64,000 nt of DNA from Merdiplasma sp964643295 (GCA_964643295.1 CAZXSN010000009.1:19914-83913); one strand, 5' to 3'. Numbered from the stretch's first letter, positions 17,501 to 24,789 are shown. The notes: a model not told the origin generated them from the sequence alone. Translations and numbers: made by a program.

Positions 17501-18165
17501 CGGTTCGCGAAATCACACCCCAGAAACTGTACGATGGTTCCCTTCGGTTCCTTCGCAAGCTCTTTTTCCAGTGCCTCAGTATCTACAGCGACAGTATTCC
17601 CGATTTCAAAAGGCATCTGAGAAGTTTTCACAGCGCTTTTTCCAGAGAGTTTTTCCCCGCGTCTCTTTGTTGTTTCCGGTTTTTCGGCAAACGGATCCTT
17701 TGTTTTTCCGGGGTTCTTTCCTGCAAGCTCCTTGTTTTTTCCTACCCCAAACTGCTCTGTCTTGGAGTCGTACAGCAGCCTTTGCAGAAGTTTCTCTTTC
17801 TCTTTGCCCTCATCCAGCATGCCAATAGCATCGGTGGCCACTTCTACATAGTGTTTATTGGATGCTTCCAGTTCCTCGACCCGCTGTTTTAACTTTGTGT
17901 TCTCCTCAGTTAGCTTCTCGTTCTTTCTGCTTAACTTTCGCTCCGAACCTCTTGACTCTTCCAGTTCACTCTTAAGCAGGACAACCGTTTCCTGCACTTT
18001 CTGATGTTCTTTTTTGCTGTTGTCTATCGTCATGCGGAGTGCTCTGTTTTCTGCCGCGTACTCCTCTTTTTGGGTAAGGATTACCTTCACTTCCGGATAG
18101 CAGGAGGCAAAATCGCCAAGAGATGCGATCCGTTTCGCTTCCGCTTCTAATAGCGTTGATGTCAT
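14578..18165 (-). CDS. tnpC: IS66 transposase TnpC with a long repetitive C-terminal extension
   Basis: This 1,195-residue protein starts at an ATG behind GGAGG. Residues about 40-115 form a coiled coil. LLQRLLYDSKTEQFG resembles the IS66 N-terminal motif, but the usual Cys zinc finger is not recognisable. The DDE core is visible: NDGTP (first Asp), LSDAYSAY (second Asp), CLAHARRKIF, and IDNNFCERTVK (Glu). The standard protein would end near residue 600. Instead a helical region (about 590-690) leads to a Ser/Ala/Asp/Pro/Gly-rich tail (about 690-1120) containing a 405-bp-period duplication, then a basic end. The tail's function is unknown. The frame is intact, so selection or recent acquisition is likely (inference). 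Confidence 0.92.
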   Translation of the reverse strand: MTSTLLEAEAKRIASLGDFASCYPEVKVILTQKEEYAAENRALRMTIDNSKKEHQKVQETVVLLKSELEESRGSERKLSRKNEKLTEENTKLKQRVEELEASNKHYVEVATDAIGMLDEGKEKEKLLQRLLYDSKTEQFGVGKNKELAGKNPGKTKDPFAEKPETTKRRGEKLSGKSAVKTSQMPFEIGNTVAVDTEALEKELAKEPKGTIVQFLGCDFANRIEMNPMQPYVRRYARLKLKFVRPDKTYRIWETPLQESRKGVLYGDSFAAAVAYIKYKLGVPLSAQQKLFQSFDCDIKRGSLEEMLSRSAANWLLPVVNKLEQLLMSRDTIQNDGTPILILHVNGEENPKQKYILISTSSELETDKPEILMFRLMMHRSKEELRRLLIEQGFKGDALSDAYSAYLDLENATDGEITVCFCLAHARRKIFCAYVIRKGDSDESGLEDTPEMKVLGMLHEIYKSEGKGRDVSPEERLKIRQTEIKPKMEELYTYLESLNLEDPHMSSTMREAVGYFLHNKKQLCQFLDKPNVPIDNNFCERTVKAVIGVRNSSHFCINETGAENLCIYCTLISTAEANGVNGMIYLQYLLENMPKHHTPGIEDEDMSYLDDMLPWSDAFLKYKEAWAQARSFNDPQLRRQQLIDQASDFLDGYASTINKLTGQDLEKMKDQILSQYINALDKEQKKIDQAQASINAASGKGAARGESSSSTGQNADSSSSGSAAVSQAESTAVPTAEKGAQSCDSSVPKTADSIIPPVSEASDPDASLPIDSASQAGSGGAEETRGSLRSSVGEGSALIPKNSGSIDVPEMESGSTARSSGSDGDIGLNPGFSDASGVVSPSQASESDDTACAAGFSESSAPAESAAGTVIEEEIPSCDSSASETADSVIPPVSEASDPDASLPIDSVSQAADSGAEETRGSLRSSVGEGSALIPKNSGSIDVPEMETGSTARSSDSDNSTGVNPGFSAASGTVMPSLGSVLAGTTGVSGFPPVTGAGSPSADLFPRENPFLESPCIGSVFNAGFAPSAGTVLESGSPVIAENGGALVPSADSSQAPDSDSVSSEGSSASDSTLTSEAGSESENVFAEGIGDTARPPTDETSAPRPGPALEADSPGTTAASRKRIRPPGSGSLKVPVRFCGQEVSLECSKRAESVPNSKKTGSQGARNAGRKPPDEDKSRQFDIENSPDWNEKRTA
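15249..15946 (-). repeat. Direct duplication within the tnpC tail (period 405 bp)
   Basis: Bases 15249-15541 and 15654-15946 are highly similar over about 290 bases with a constant 405-base (135-codon) offset, so the frame is kept. Both copies encode PVSEASDPDASLPIDS, GSLRSSVGEGSALIPK and SGSIDVPEME. The differences are scattered base changes. Confidence 0.9.
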
Positions 18166-18488
18166 GGCGTCTGCCTCCTTTCTCCTTTACTAAACTCCTG
18201 CTCGTTAACAATTCAAAGAACTGTGCGCCGGAGCACGATATCACACGGCTGCCTCATTCGGCAAGGCAATGGCTGCTTGATCTATGCACTCTTTTTAGGA
18301 CTTTCCTGCCTTCTGATACTGTATCGGTACCTGTCGATCCTGCCGTTTTCTATAATAGCACGATATGAACATATTTACAACACATCTGAATGTCAAAATT
18401 TCACCGTAATACAGAGAAGTTTTGGTGAAAAACAGGGCATTTTTTGTGCATAACGACGAAAGCGGGGTTTCCCCCGCTTTTTGATCAG
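18166..18488. other. Gap between tnpB and tnpC
   Basis: In most IS66 elements these genes nearly touch; here 323 bases separate them. No third gene with a ribosome binding site and family signature is seen. Confidence 0.5.
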
Positions 18489-18899
18489 CTATTGAAATTT
18501 CACCTTTACTGTTTCCCAGTCTCCCGTATCTGTTCCTTCATCTTTCTCCGGTACCTCCGGGATGCCAATGGCGGGCACGATCGTATACCCTTCCATAAGC
18601 CGTTGGAATTGATCTGCGCTCACCTCCATCACTGTGCCCTCTATCTTGGGCCATTTGAAACTGCCGATCAGGGACTCCTGCTGAAACACAAGGAACCCGA
18701 TCGGTTCATAAATGAGGCCTTTGATCTTTTTGTGATTGGATCCGCAAAAGAGCCACAGGACTCCCTTCTGCACAGGATCCATGCCGCAGTAGTTAACAAT
18801 GTAGCTTGCCAGACCATATGCCCCTCTCCTCAAGTCCGTTTTCCCTAAGATAAGCATGATCCTTTTAACCTTTGAAAAGCCCGGGATATCAACGTCCAT
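18489..18899 (-). CDS. tnpB: IS66 family accessory protein TnpB
   Basis: This 136-residue protein has the TnpB signature: LGKTDLRRGAYGLASYIV near residue 20, then LWLFCGSNHKKIKGLIYE and a GSFKWP segment. TnpB is needed for transposition of many IS66 elements, but its biochemical role is not settled. A GGGAGG-type site precedes the ATG. The C-terminal 45 residues (EKDEGTDTGDWETVKVKF) are an extension of low recognisability. Confidence 0.9.
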   Translation of the reverse strand: MDVDIPGFSKVKRIMLILGKTDLRRGAYGLASYIVNYCGMDPVQKGVLWLFCGSNHKKIKGLIYEPIGFLVFQQESLIGSFKWPKIEGTVMEVSADQFQRLMEGYTIVPAIGIPEVPEKDEGTDTGDWETVKVKFQ

Positions 18900-19055
18900 C
18901 GAAGCACACCTCCCTCGTATGCTTCATTTATAGTACATCACAGCCCATCCGTCAATACAGTCTGTCATGCCGACCGGGTTTCATCCCTTCAAAAAGAAAG
19001 GCTCAGATACCGACCTGAGATCAGTCCTGAACCTCTCACTTATGATCCGTGAACA

Positions 19056-19085
19056 GCCGTTCAACGGTCTCTATTTGACGCTTAC
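19056..19085 (-). repeat. IS66 terminal inverted repeat (tnpB-proximal end)
   Basis: Read on minus from 19085 it begins GTAAGCGTCAAATAGAGACC, identical over 20 bases to the other end. The host sequence resumes at 19086 with the duplicated octamer. Confidence 0.93.
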
Positions 19086-19093
19086 ACACAAGA
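19086..19093 (+). repeat. Target-site duplication, right copy
   Basis: ACACAAGA, identical to 14101-14108, directly adjoins the tnpB-proximal IS end. Confidence 0.95.
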
Positions 19094-20067
19094 AACAAAT
19101 CCTTACCCTGCCCGCTCCTTTGACCGTCCTTCGTATCCCGTCTGCTTAAGTTACGGTCCCTTTGTCTTTCCAGCTCTTCCTTATTTTGGGGCTGAGCAAA
19201 CCAGCTGATATCGATCTGTCCGGGAGCAGCTCTTTCTTCCTCCGGCTTTGCGGATGTCCGGCTCTCCTTTTTACGGTCTGGATTTGCGAAAGCATCTTTA
19301 GACAAGGCGGAGGGCGCGTTTTCCGAAACTCCGGCATCTTTCTCCCCGGTGCCCTCCTGAAAAGCTTTATCTTCCCCCATCCCGCTCTCAAAAGAGGGGA
19401 AACCATCCCCGGGACTTTCCTGATCCGCTTTTTTTAGCTCCTTGCGTACGAAGTCCTCCTCCATCCTCTTGCGGTTGATCTCCTCATCGATTTGATCCTG
19501 TTCGCGTTTTCTGGTATTCTCCACTTCCCTGCGCCTGGCTTTCAGGCTGTCCAGCGCTTTCGTGACATCCAGCGAAGAGTCGCCGCTCTCCTGAAAATTG
19601 ACCATAAAGCGTTTCAGTTCCTGCGCCAGACCGGAATCCGTCTCACAGCCCGTCTGCGGGATAAACACCGTATTGCAGAAAGCCGTCTCATTCAGTCCGC
19701 CTAACAGTTCGGAAAGCTCTTTCGCTCCCGCAGGAAGTTCCCGCCCCGCGCTCTCGCAGATCAAACGGACCTCCCTGTCGTTTTTGTCAAAGTTCCGTTC
19801 GACGCGGTAAAGTTCTCCCCGGTATTTCAAGCGCATGGTTCCTGCGAAATAAGCCGGATTATCCCATGGCCTGCGAAGAAGATACTCCTCGTTTTTTCCG
19901 CCGCGGCCGCGCCGCTCAAAGCCAAAAAACATAGCCCGGATGAAGGCATGCAAAGTTGTCTTCCCGCTCTCATTGCCGCCGTAAATTATGTTGATGCCGG
20001 GATACAGTCTTACCTTATGGTCCTGAAATTTTCCGAAGTGCTTCAGATGAAGCTCCAGAATCTCCAT
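19086..20067 (-). pseudogene. yhaN: N-terminal part of a YhaN-like AAA ATPase, interrupted by IS66
   Basis: This half carries the ATP-binding head: MEILELHLKHFGKFQDH, the Walker A GGNESGKTTLH (about residue 32), FFGFERRGRGG, and FIPQTG. A Lys/Glu-rich coiled-coil region (about 165-320) follows. Without the insert the frame would continue KDLFLV into the membrane segment at 14100. With it, translation runs 16 codons into the IS and stops. The ATPase head is therefore separated from its Walker B lobe and the protein should be inactive. It lies 108 bases downstream of the intact nuclease gene. Confidence 0.9.
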
Positions 20068-20175
20068 TTGCTCCCCTTTTCCGGGGAACCTCCGGCCTTG
20101 CTGCTTCTGCCGGTTCTCCCCTCCCTCTGAGACGAAAGCCTTGATGCTTTTCCAAAAAGCGGTATCTTTTTCCGC

Positions 20176-21246
20176 TCAGGATCCCTCCTTTGCGGACCCG
20201 GTCTGGGCAAGCAGCGCCTCCAGGCCGATCTGCAGCGCCATTTCTTCCACCTCATCAGGGGCCTTCCCCTCAAAGCTTTCGATGTACCGGCCAATCAGCT
20301 GCCCGGCATATTTTCGTTTCAGCTCCTCCAGATGGAAAGCCGGAACCGTCTGATCCTCCACGTCCAGGACCATGCCAAAATCCATCAGCTTTTCCGTATC
20401 AAAATGCACACGCGGATCACGAGAACCCCGCAGGATTACCCGGTAAATGTTCTGCCAGCCCCGCTGCGTGATCATCTGCTCTAAACGGTCCCGCAGGGAA
20501 AAGGTCGTATCCTCCTCCGTCACGGGCACCTCAAGCAGCACATACTCCCGCTTGGCACGTCTGACAAAACGCAGGGAAACCTTGCCCCGCACGTATTCGC
20601 CCAGGATATACCCGTGCGGTCCGTAATCCAGACAGTCGATCGGCTCCGTGGCCCCAGCGTAGGCGGCACGGTTTTTCAGTACCACCTGCGGCCTGTGAAT
20701 ATGCCCCAGAGCAATGTAGTCAAACCCCGACCCGGAAAGAGCCTCCCGGCCAATCGGGATATGTCTGGCATCTCCCCCGTGAGCCAGAAGAATCTGGCAG
20801 TCCTCCCGGTCGACAGGATACAGCCCGTCATAGAGCGGATCGACAATTTCCGGCCGGTAATAACTGAACCCATACACACTGGTATGAATCTCCGGGAAGC
20901 GCACACACTCACATTCCTGGGAAAAAAGGCAGGCCACGTTGCGGTTCCAGGGAAAATGCAGATAAGCGGAATCCGGCCTCAGATAATCATGGTTGCCGGC
21001 GATCAGAGCCACTCGCGTTCTGGGCAGTGTGGAAAACAGATAATTGACTTCCTTCAGCTCCTCCATGAGAGGCTGGCGGTGAAACAGATCCCCGGCAATC
21101 AGCAGAAGATCGGCCTCCTCCCTGGCCGCATCAGCGATCACCGTGCGGAAAGTCTCCCAGATTTCCTTTTTCCTTGTCTCGCCAAAACCGCCGCGTCCAT
21201 CCGGCGCAGCCCCCAGATGCACGTCTGCCATATGGATAAACCGCAT
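20176..21246 (-). CDS. yhaO: YhaO/SbcD-like metallophosphoesterase (DNA repair exonuclease family)
   Basis: This 356-residue calcineurin-like phosphoesterase shows all metal-binding blocks: HMADVHLGA (DxH), LLIAGDLFH (GD), LIAGNHDYLR (GNHD), ILLAHGGD and DYIALGHIHRPQV (GHxH). It resembles YhaO and SbcD, which work with SMC-like ATPases (YhaN, SbcC) on DNA ends. The partner here is broken by IS66, so the nuclease is left without its normal ATPase. A strong promoter (21369-21397) drives the pair. Confidence 0.88.
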   Translation of the reverse strand: MRFIHMADVHLGAAPDGRGGFGETRKKEIWETFRTVIADAAREEADLLLIAGDLFHRQPLMEELKEVNYLFSTLPRTRVALIAGNHDYLRPDSAYLHFPWNRNVACLFSQECECVRFPEIHTSVYGFSYYRPEIVDPLYDGLYPVDREDCQILLAHGGDARHIPIGREALSGSGFDYIALGHIHRPQVVLKNRAAYAGATEPIDCLDYGPHGYILGEYVRGKVSLRFVRRAKREYVLLEVPVTEEDTTFSLRDRLEQMITQRGWQNIYRVILRGSRDPRVHFDTEKLMDFGMVLDVEDQTVPAFHLEELKRKYAGQLIGRYIESFEGKAPDEVEEMALQIGLEALLAQTGSAKEGS

Positions 21247-21368
21247 CGAAACTCCTCCCTAAGTCTTCCTGTCCTTTCCATTTCCTTACAAAAATCCTGC
21301 CTTCTGATGAGCTTCCCTGATTCTCACGGATCAAAATCAGATGCCTCCATTCCTGTAAGGACACTTTC

Positions 21369-21397
21369 ATTGTAACAGCGCAGTCTTTTTTTGTCAA
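21369..21397 (-). promoter_or_regulatory. Predicted sigma-A promoter for yhaO-yhaN
   Basis: A perfect TTGACA (21392-21397) and TACAAT (21369-21374) lie 17 bases apart on the minus strand. The leader would be about 115 bases. Confidence 0.8.
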
Positions 21398-21525
21398 ATT
21401 TAAGGAACGGCAAAAGTTCCTGTACTGTGCCTGTTTTGCTTTCTCTGCCGGGAAAAATACCCCGCGTAGGATATGGGGCGGATTCGAAAGAAAAGTCCCC
21501 CTTTTCCAAGTCCTGCCCGCAATGC

Positions 21526-21560
21526 AAAAACCTGATCAGACTCCTTAGAATCTGATCAGG
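21526..21560 (-). terminator. Terminator of the ferredoxin-cupin operon
   Basis: A perfect 10-bp stem of CCTGATCAGA and TCTGATCAGG with a 10-base loop is followed on minus by a T-run. Confidence 0.88.
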
Positions 21561-21594
21561 CACCGAAAAATCCCACTCGGGATAATTTTACGAA

Positions 21595-21942
21595 TCAGGA
21601 TTCGCTTACAGCTTCAAAGACCACCGTCAGGATCCACTTAAAATCTTCCTGCGCAAACACGGCGTGGGGAACATGCGCGGGCATCAAAAGCGCCTCTCCC
21701 GCATGAACCAGATGAGCCTCCCCTCCAACGGTAAATTTCCCGACTCCCTCGAGTACCTGCACGAAGGCATCGCCGGATGATTCATGTGTGGCAATCTCCT
21801 CTCCCTTCGAAAAGGCAAACAGCGTCACACTGACTGCGCGGTTTTGTGCCAGCGTTTTGCTGACCACCTGTCCTGGCAGAACCTCGATCTGATCCGTCAG
21901 CTTTACCACTTTCTGCGGTTCGATGTTCTTTACAAACCTCAT
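21595..21942 (-). CDS. Small cupin-domain protein
   Basis: This single cupin domain has 115 residues. The start at 21942 is chosen because AAGGA lies 8 bases upstream. FSKGEEIATHESSGDAFVQVLEG forms the first cupin motif and AGEALLMPAHVPHAV the second, with His and Glu available for metal binding. Such small cupins may bind small molecules or oxyanions; no reaction can be assigned. It is the last gene of a three-gene operon with two iron-sulfur proteins (one base separates it from the ferredoxin), which suggests a redox or stress role under the neighbouring Crp/Fnr regulator. Confidence 0.8.
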   Translation of the reverse strand: MRFVKNIEPQKVVKLTDQIEVLPGQVVSKTLAQNRAVSVTLFAFSKGEEIATHESSGDAFVQVLEGVGKFTVGGEAHLVHAGEALLMPAHVPHAVFAQEDFKWILTVVFEAVSES

Positions 21943-21943
21943 G

Positions 21944-22135
21944 TCAGTCATCCTTTCTCTCAATCGCTCCGACCGGGCAGTTCTCCATCGCTTCCCTCAC
22001 CGCATCCTCATCGGAATCGATAATTTCCCCCGGGATGGCCTGCGCTGTGTTTCCCTCCGTCATGAAAAACACCGCCGGGCAGGTTTCGGCACACAGTCCG
22101 CAGCCAACACAGGATTCACTGACAGACACAATCAT
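21944..22135 (-). CDS. Ferredoxin (4Fe-4S)
   Basis: This is a 63-residue acidic ferredoxin with ESCVGCGLCAETCP at residues 7-20 and CPVGAIE near the end, which together supply ligands for one 4Fe-4S cluster. It acts as a soluble electron carrier. Its ATG overlaps the stop of the upstream iron-sulfur protein by 4 bases. Confidence 0.92.
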   Translation of the reverse strand: MIVSVSESCVGCGLCAETCPAVFFMTEGNTAQAIPGEIIDSDEDAVREAMENCPVGAIERKDD

Positions 22136-22806
22136 GAAAATTCACTCCTTTCCACAACTTTTCCATCGACAGATATCGTGACCGCCTTTGTCGGGATCTG
22201 TTTTCCGCTTTCTGAAAGCGCCCTTTTTACTGCCGCTTCCAGTCCGGCGCAGCAGGGCACCTGCATCCGCAAAACCGTGATGTTTTGGATATTGTTCAAC
22301 CGGAAAATTTCCCGCAGCTTTAGGCTGTAATCCACCCCGTCCAGTTTGGGACAGCCAATCAGAAGCGTCCTTCCCTGTCCCCACTCCTCATGAAAGGCCG
22401 CATATGCATAACCGGTACAGTCCGCCGCGATCACCAGATTTGCCCCTTCAAAGCAGCGGGCATTCACTGGGCAAAGTTTTATCTGTATCGGCCAGTTGAA
22501 AAGAGAATCGACCGTCCCTTTCCGGGACGCAGGCAGTTTCCCGTCTGTCTGCTCCGGTGCGGGAACTTTTTCCTCCGCAGATGGAGCTTTCCCCCGCCAC
22601 GCGCTCTCAGGCACTTCCTGCTCAAGAAATGAGATCGCCCCTACCGGGCAGGCTGGCAGACAGTCACCCATCCCATCACAGAAATCCTCCCGAATAAGCT
22701 TTGCCTTCCCGCCTGCCAGGCCGATCGCTCCCTCATGACAGGCATCCACACAGACTTTGCAGCCCGTGCACTTTTCTTCGTCAATCTGAATGATTTTTCG
22801 GATCAT
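22132..22806 (-). CDS. 4Fe-4S binding protein with a Cys-rich C-terminal domain
   Basis: This 224-residue protein starts at 22806 behind AGGAGG. Two ferredoxin-type clusters are predicted from CTGCKVCVDACHEGAI (about residues 13-30) and CDGMGDCLPACPVGAI (about 40-60). A Pro/Ala-rich linker leads to a domain with IKLCPVNARCFEGANLVIAADCTGYAYAAFH and QVPCCAGLE, whose Cys residues may bind a third cofactor. Similar proteins are common near Crp/Fnr regulators in anaerobic Clostridia. It probably shuttles electrons; partner and substrate are unknown. Confidence 0.85.
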   Translation of the reverse strand: MIRKIIQIDEEKCTGCKVCVDACHEGAIGLAGGKAKLIREDFCDGMGDCLPACPVGAISFLEQEVPESAWRGKAPSAEEKVPAPEQTDGKLPASRKGTVDSLFNWPIQIKLCPVNARCFEGANLVIAADCTGYAYAAFHEEWGQGRTLLIGCPKLDGVDYSLKLREIFRLNNIQNITVLRMQVPCCAGLEAAVKRALSESGKQIPTKAVTISVDGKVVERSEFS

Positions 22807-22863
22807 GCAAACACCTCCTACTTGCTTTTCTGCGTTCATTCTACTAAAATGAGCAGCGGATGT

Positions 22864-22881
22864 ATGTGGTTAGAACCACAT
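22864..22881. promoter_or_regulatory. Palindromic operator in the divergent Crp/Fnr - ferredoxin region
   Basis: ATGTGGTTAGAACCACAT is a perfect inverted repeat with a 2-base centre. It contains TGTGG-N6-CCACA, the half-site spacing used by Crp-family dimers. It lies between the two divergent start codons and 25 bases before the regulator's ribosome binding site, so autoregulation plus control of the iron-sulfur operon is likely (inference). Confidence 0.65.
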
Positions 22882-22908
22882 TTTTTTTGCAAAAAGGAGG
22901 AAATTTTG

Positions 22909-23574
22909 TTGGAGATCCAGGACACCGTGCTGTTTGAAGGGATGTCGGAATCGGAAGTAAGGGAAGCTCTATGCCTCCTTGATTCTCAGGAAAAATCATA
23001 CACAAAGGGAGAGGCAGTCCTCCATGCGGGTTCCTGCACGAAACAGATCGGCCTGGTTTTACAGGGGAGTGTAACGGTGGAAAGCAACGATCTGTGGGGA
23101 AACCGTACCATCTTAGGCCTAGCGGGAAGCGGGGAACTCTTTGCAGAAAGCTATGCGCTGCTTGCCAGGGAACCGCTGATGGTGGATGTGATCGCCAATG
23201 AACCCAGTCAGATCCTCTTTCTGACCATCGCCAAAGTGCTAAACGATTCGATAGGACCAAAAATCTGGCAGTCACGCATGATCCGAAATCTGCTGCGGAT
23301 TTCAGCGCAGAAGAATCTCCTGCTCTCAGAACGTTCCTTCCATATCTCGCAGAAATCCGTCCGCGCCAGGATCATGGCCTACTTAAACTCCGTCTCCTTA
23401 AAGAAGGGGAGCCTGGAGTTTACGATCCCCTTCGACCGCCAGCAGCTGGCGGATTATCTGAATCTGGACCGCACAGCCGTCTCCAAGGAACTGGGACACA
23501 TGCAGCGGGAAGGGATCCTGGAGTTTAAGAAGAATCACTTCCGTCTGATCAAAACCCTCTCCGGTGATCTATAG
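22909..23574 (+). CDS. Crp/Fnr family transcriptional regulator
   Basis: The protein has 221 residues. The start is a TTG (22909) 8 bases after AGGAGG; a second TTG directly before it (22906) is possible. The N-terminal cyclic-nucleotide-binding-like beta-roll (LFEGMSESEVREAL, VLHAGSCTKQIGLVLQGSVTV, GSGELFAESYAL) is followed by a C-terminal helix-turn-helix (DRQQLADYLNLDRTAVSKELGHMQREGIL). No N-terminal Cys cluster typical of FNR is seen, so an effector other than a 4Fe-4S centre is likely. It is divergent from the iron-sulfur/cupin operon and probably controls it. Confidence 0.9.
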   Translation: MEIQDTVLFEGMSESEVREALCLLDSQEKSYTKGEAVLHAGSCTKQIGLVLQGSVTVESNDLWGNRTILGLAGSGELFAESYALLAREPLMVDVIANEPSQILFLTIAKVLNDSIGPKIWQSRMIRNLLRISAQKNLLLSERSFHISQKSVRARIMAYLNSVSLKKGSLEFTIPFDRQQLADYLNLDRTAVSKELGHMQREGILEFKKNHFRLIKTLSGDL

Positions 23575-23636
23575 CAGGATTGTGGAAGCTTAAAAGCAGT
23601 GAAACAATCCGTAATCACCTTTTGACGCCTGAATCA
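23574..23636 (+). repeat. Interspersed repeat, copy 1
   Basis: About 62 bases nearly identical to the minus strand of 58555-58616, differing at a handful of positions. Both contain GGATTGT...ACAATCC arms that can fold around an AAGCTTAAAAGCAG loop. It begins at the Crp/Fnr stop codon. Confidence 0.8.
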
Positions 23637-23685
23637 TAGCATTCCCTCCCAGGCTTGCCCTTCTTTCCCTAAAAAGGGCGGACAG

Positions 23686-23802
23686 CTATATCGGGGAATG
23701 TTTGGGCAGAAAGGCAGAACACGGACAGGTACACCCATGGGAACAGCCAGGCACATAATTCATGGTGTAATCCCCATACTCTCCACATATCTGGCAAAGC
23801 AT
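23686..23802 (-). pseudogene. Fragment of an SPL-like radical SAM protein
   Basis: The minus strand encodes 38 residues with CQICGEYG and NYVPGCSHGCTCPCSAF and then a stop. The CSHGC-x3-C arrangement in an NYxxGCSHGCxxPCYAF-like context matches the cluster-binding start of SPL/photolyase-like radical SAM proteins. The rest of the protein is missing, so this is read as a remnant. Confidence 0.5.
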
Positions 23803-24067
23803 GGACTTTTGTTCAATGTATCCGGAAACTTTCAGGCTTTCATCCTCTCTGCCGCTTCTTTCTGACCGGGATCCCCATCAGGGAAAACTGCCAGCCTGTT
23901 CTTTTTCACAATCGGCGGGATGTCTGAATTCGCATTGGCCAGCCGTCTGTTTCCCGGTATCTTTCCCGTCTTTTTCCGGTCCAGGCAGTCTAAGCATCCC
24001 TGTCTTTCTTTCGTCTCCCCAATGTTGTCCGTCTTAAGAAAAATCCGTAGCATTTTCCGGCATTCTA

Positions 24068-24076
24068 TGCTATACT
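24068..24076 (+). promoter_or_regulatory. Extended -10 box upstream of mscL
   Basis: TGCTATACT fits an extended -10 promoter. No clear -35 is seen. The leader to mscL would be about 130 bases. Confidence 0.5.
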
Positions 24077-24210
24077 GTCACAAAAATGTTAAGTGTCCAG
24101 GCTTCGCAGAGAAAAGCCTGCGGCAGCCCGGCCGCCAGGGAAGGGATTGTATAAACGTCCCTGACAGCGGGATAGAAAACAAATCTTTTTTGGGGAGGCA
24201 AAGAGAAGAA

Positions 24211-24690
24211 ATGAAGCAATTTGTAAAGGAATTCAAAGAATTCATCATGCGCGGCAACGTGATTGACATGGCCGTCGGTGTCGTGATCGGCGGTGCGTTC
24301 AGTTCGATCGTCAATTCCCTGGTCAACGACATCATCATGCCGATTGTCACACTGGCAACCGGACGAATCAACTTCTCGGATCTGTTCATCGCTCTTGACG
24401 GCGAAGAGTATGCATCTTTAGCGGCAGCCCAGGAGGCCGGGGCATCGGTCTTAGCCTACGGCAACTTTATCCAGATGATCGTGGAATTCCTCATCATCTC
24501 TTTCTCCATCTTTATCGCAATTAAGGCGATCAACAAACTGCACAGACAGGCTCCGGCTCCGGTCGAAGAAGTCACGACAAAGATCTGCCCGTTCTGCAAA
24601 TCGGAGATCGCGATCGATGCCGTCAGATGCCCGCACTGCACCTCTGTGCTGACGGAAGAGACAAGTGAAGCCGCCCCGCAGATCAAGTAA
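24211..24690 (+). CDS. mscL: Large-conductance mechanosensitive channel with C-terminal zinc ribbon
   Basis: MscL opens under membrane tension to release solutes in hypo-osmotic shock. The 159-residue protein shows the N-terminal FKEFIMRGNVIDMAVGVVIGGAF (TM1 pore helix), TM2 (FIQMIVEFLIISFSIFIAIKAIN) and a cytoplasmic end. Unlike the classic short channel, it ends with CPFC..CPHC (about residues 128-148), a small zinc ribbon. GGGGAGG lies 12 bases before the ATG, a slightly long spacing. A terminator follows, so it is monocistronic. Confidence 0.95.
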   Translation: MKQFVKEFKEFIMRGNVIDMAVGVVIGGAFSSIVNSLVNDIIMPIVTLATGRINFSDLFIALDGEEYASLAAAQEAGASVLAYGNFIQMIVEFLIISFSIFIAIKAINKLHRQAPAPVEEVTTKICPFCKSEIAIDAVRCPHCTSVLTEETSEAAPQIK

Positions 24691-24789
24691 CCCTGCGAAA
24701 ACATCAGCCAGGCTTAAGATACCTGCCGCCGGTTTCGCTCTGGGTATTCTTACCGTCAGCGGAAGGTAGGAAAACGAAAATATAAAGAA

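Larger units (their letters stand above)
14109..19085 (-). mobile_element. Complete IS66-family insertion sequence, 4,977 bp
   Basis: The element is bounded by near-perfect terminal inverted repeats beginning GTAAGCGTC and by an 8-bp duplication of ACACAAGA. It carries tnpB (18489-18899) and an unusually long tnpC (14578-18165), both on minus. No tnpA is visible in the 186 bases between tnpB and the right-hand end, and 323 bases separate tnpB from tnpC. IS66 elements are usually 2.4-2.8 kb, so this one is nearly twice that, mainly because of the tnpC tail. It interrupts a yhaN gene. Crisp ends and perfect duplications suggest a recent insertion (inference). Confidence 0.95.
21247..21594. other. 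Intergenic region with yhaO promoter and cupin-operon terminator
   Basis: These 348 bases hold the yhaO promoter (21369-21397) and a terminator (21526-21560). Nothing else was recognised. Confidence 0.7.
23637..24210. other. Intergenic region before mscL
   Basis: Apart from a radical-SAM-like fragment (23686-23802) and an extended -10 box (24068-24076), nothing recognisable is present. Confidence 0.55.
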
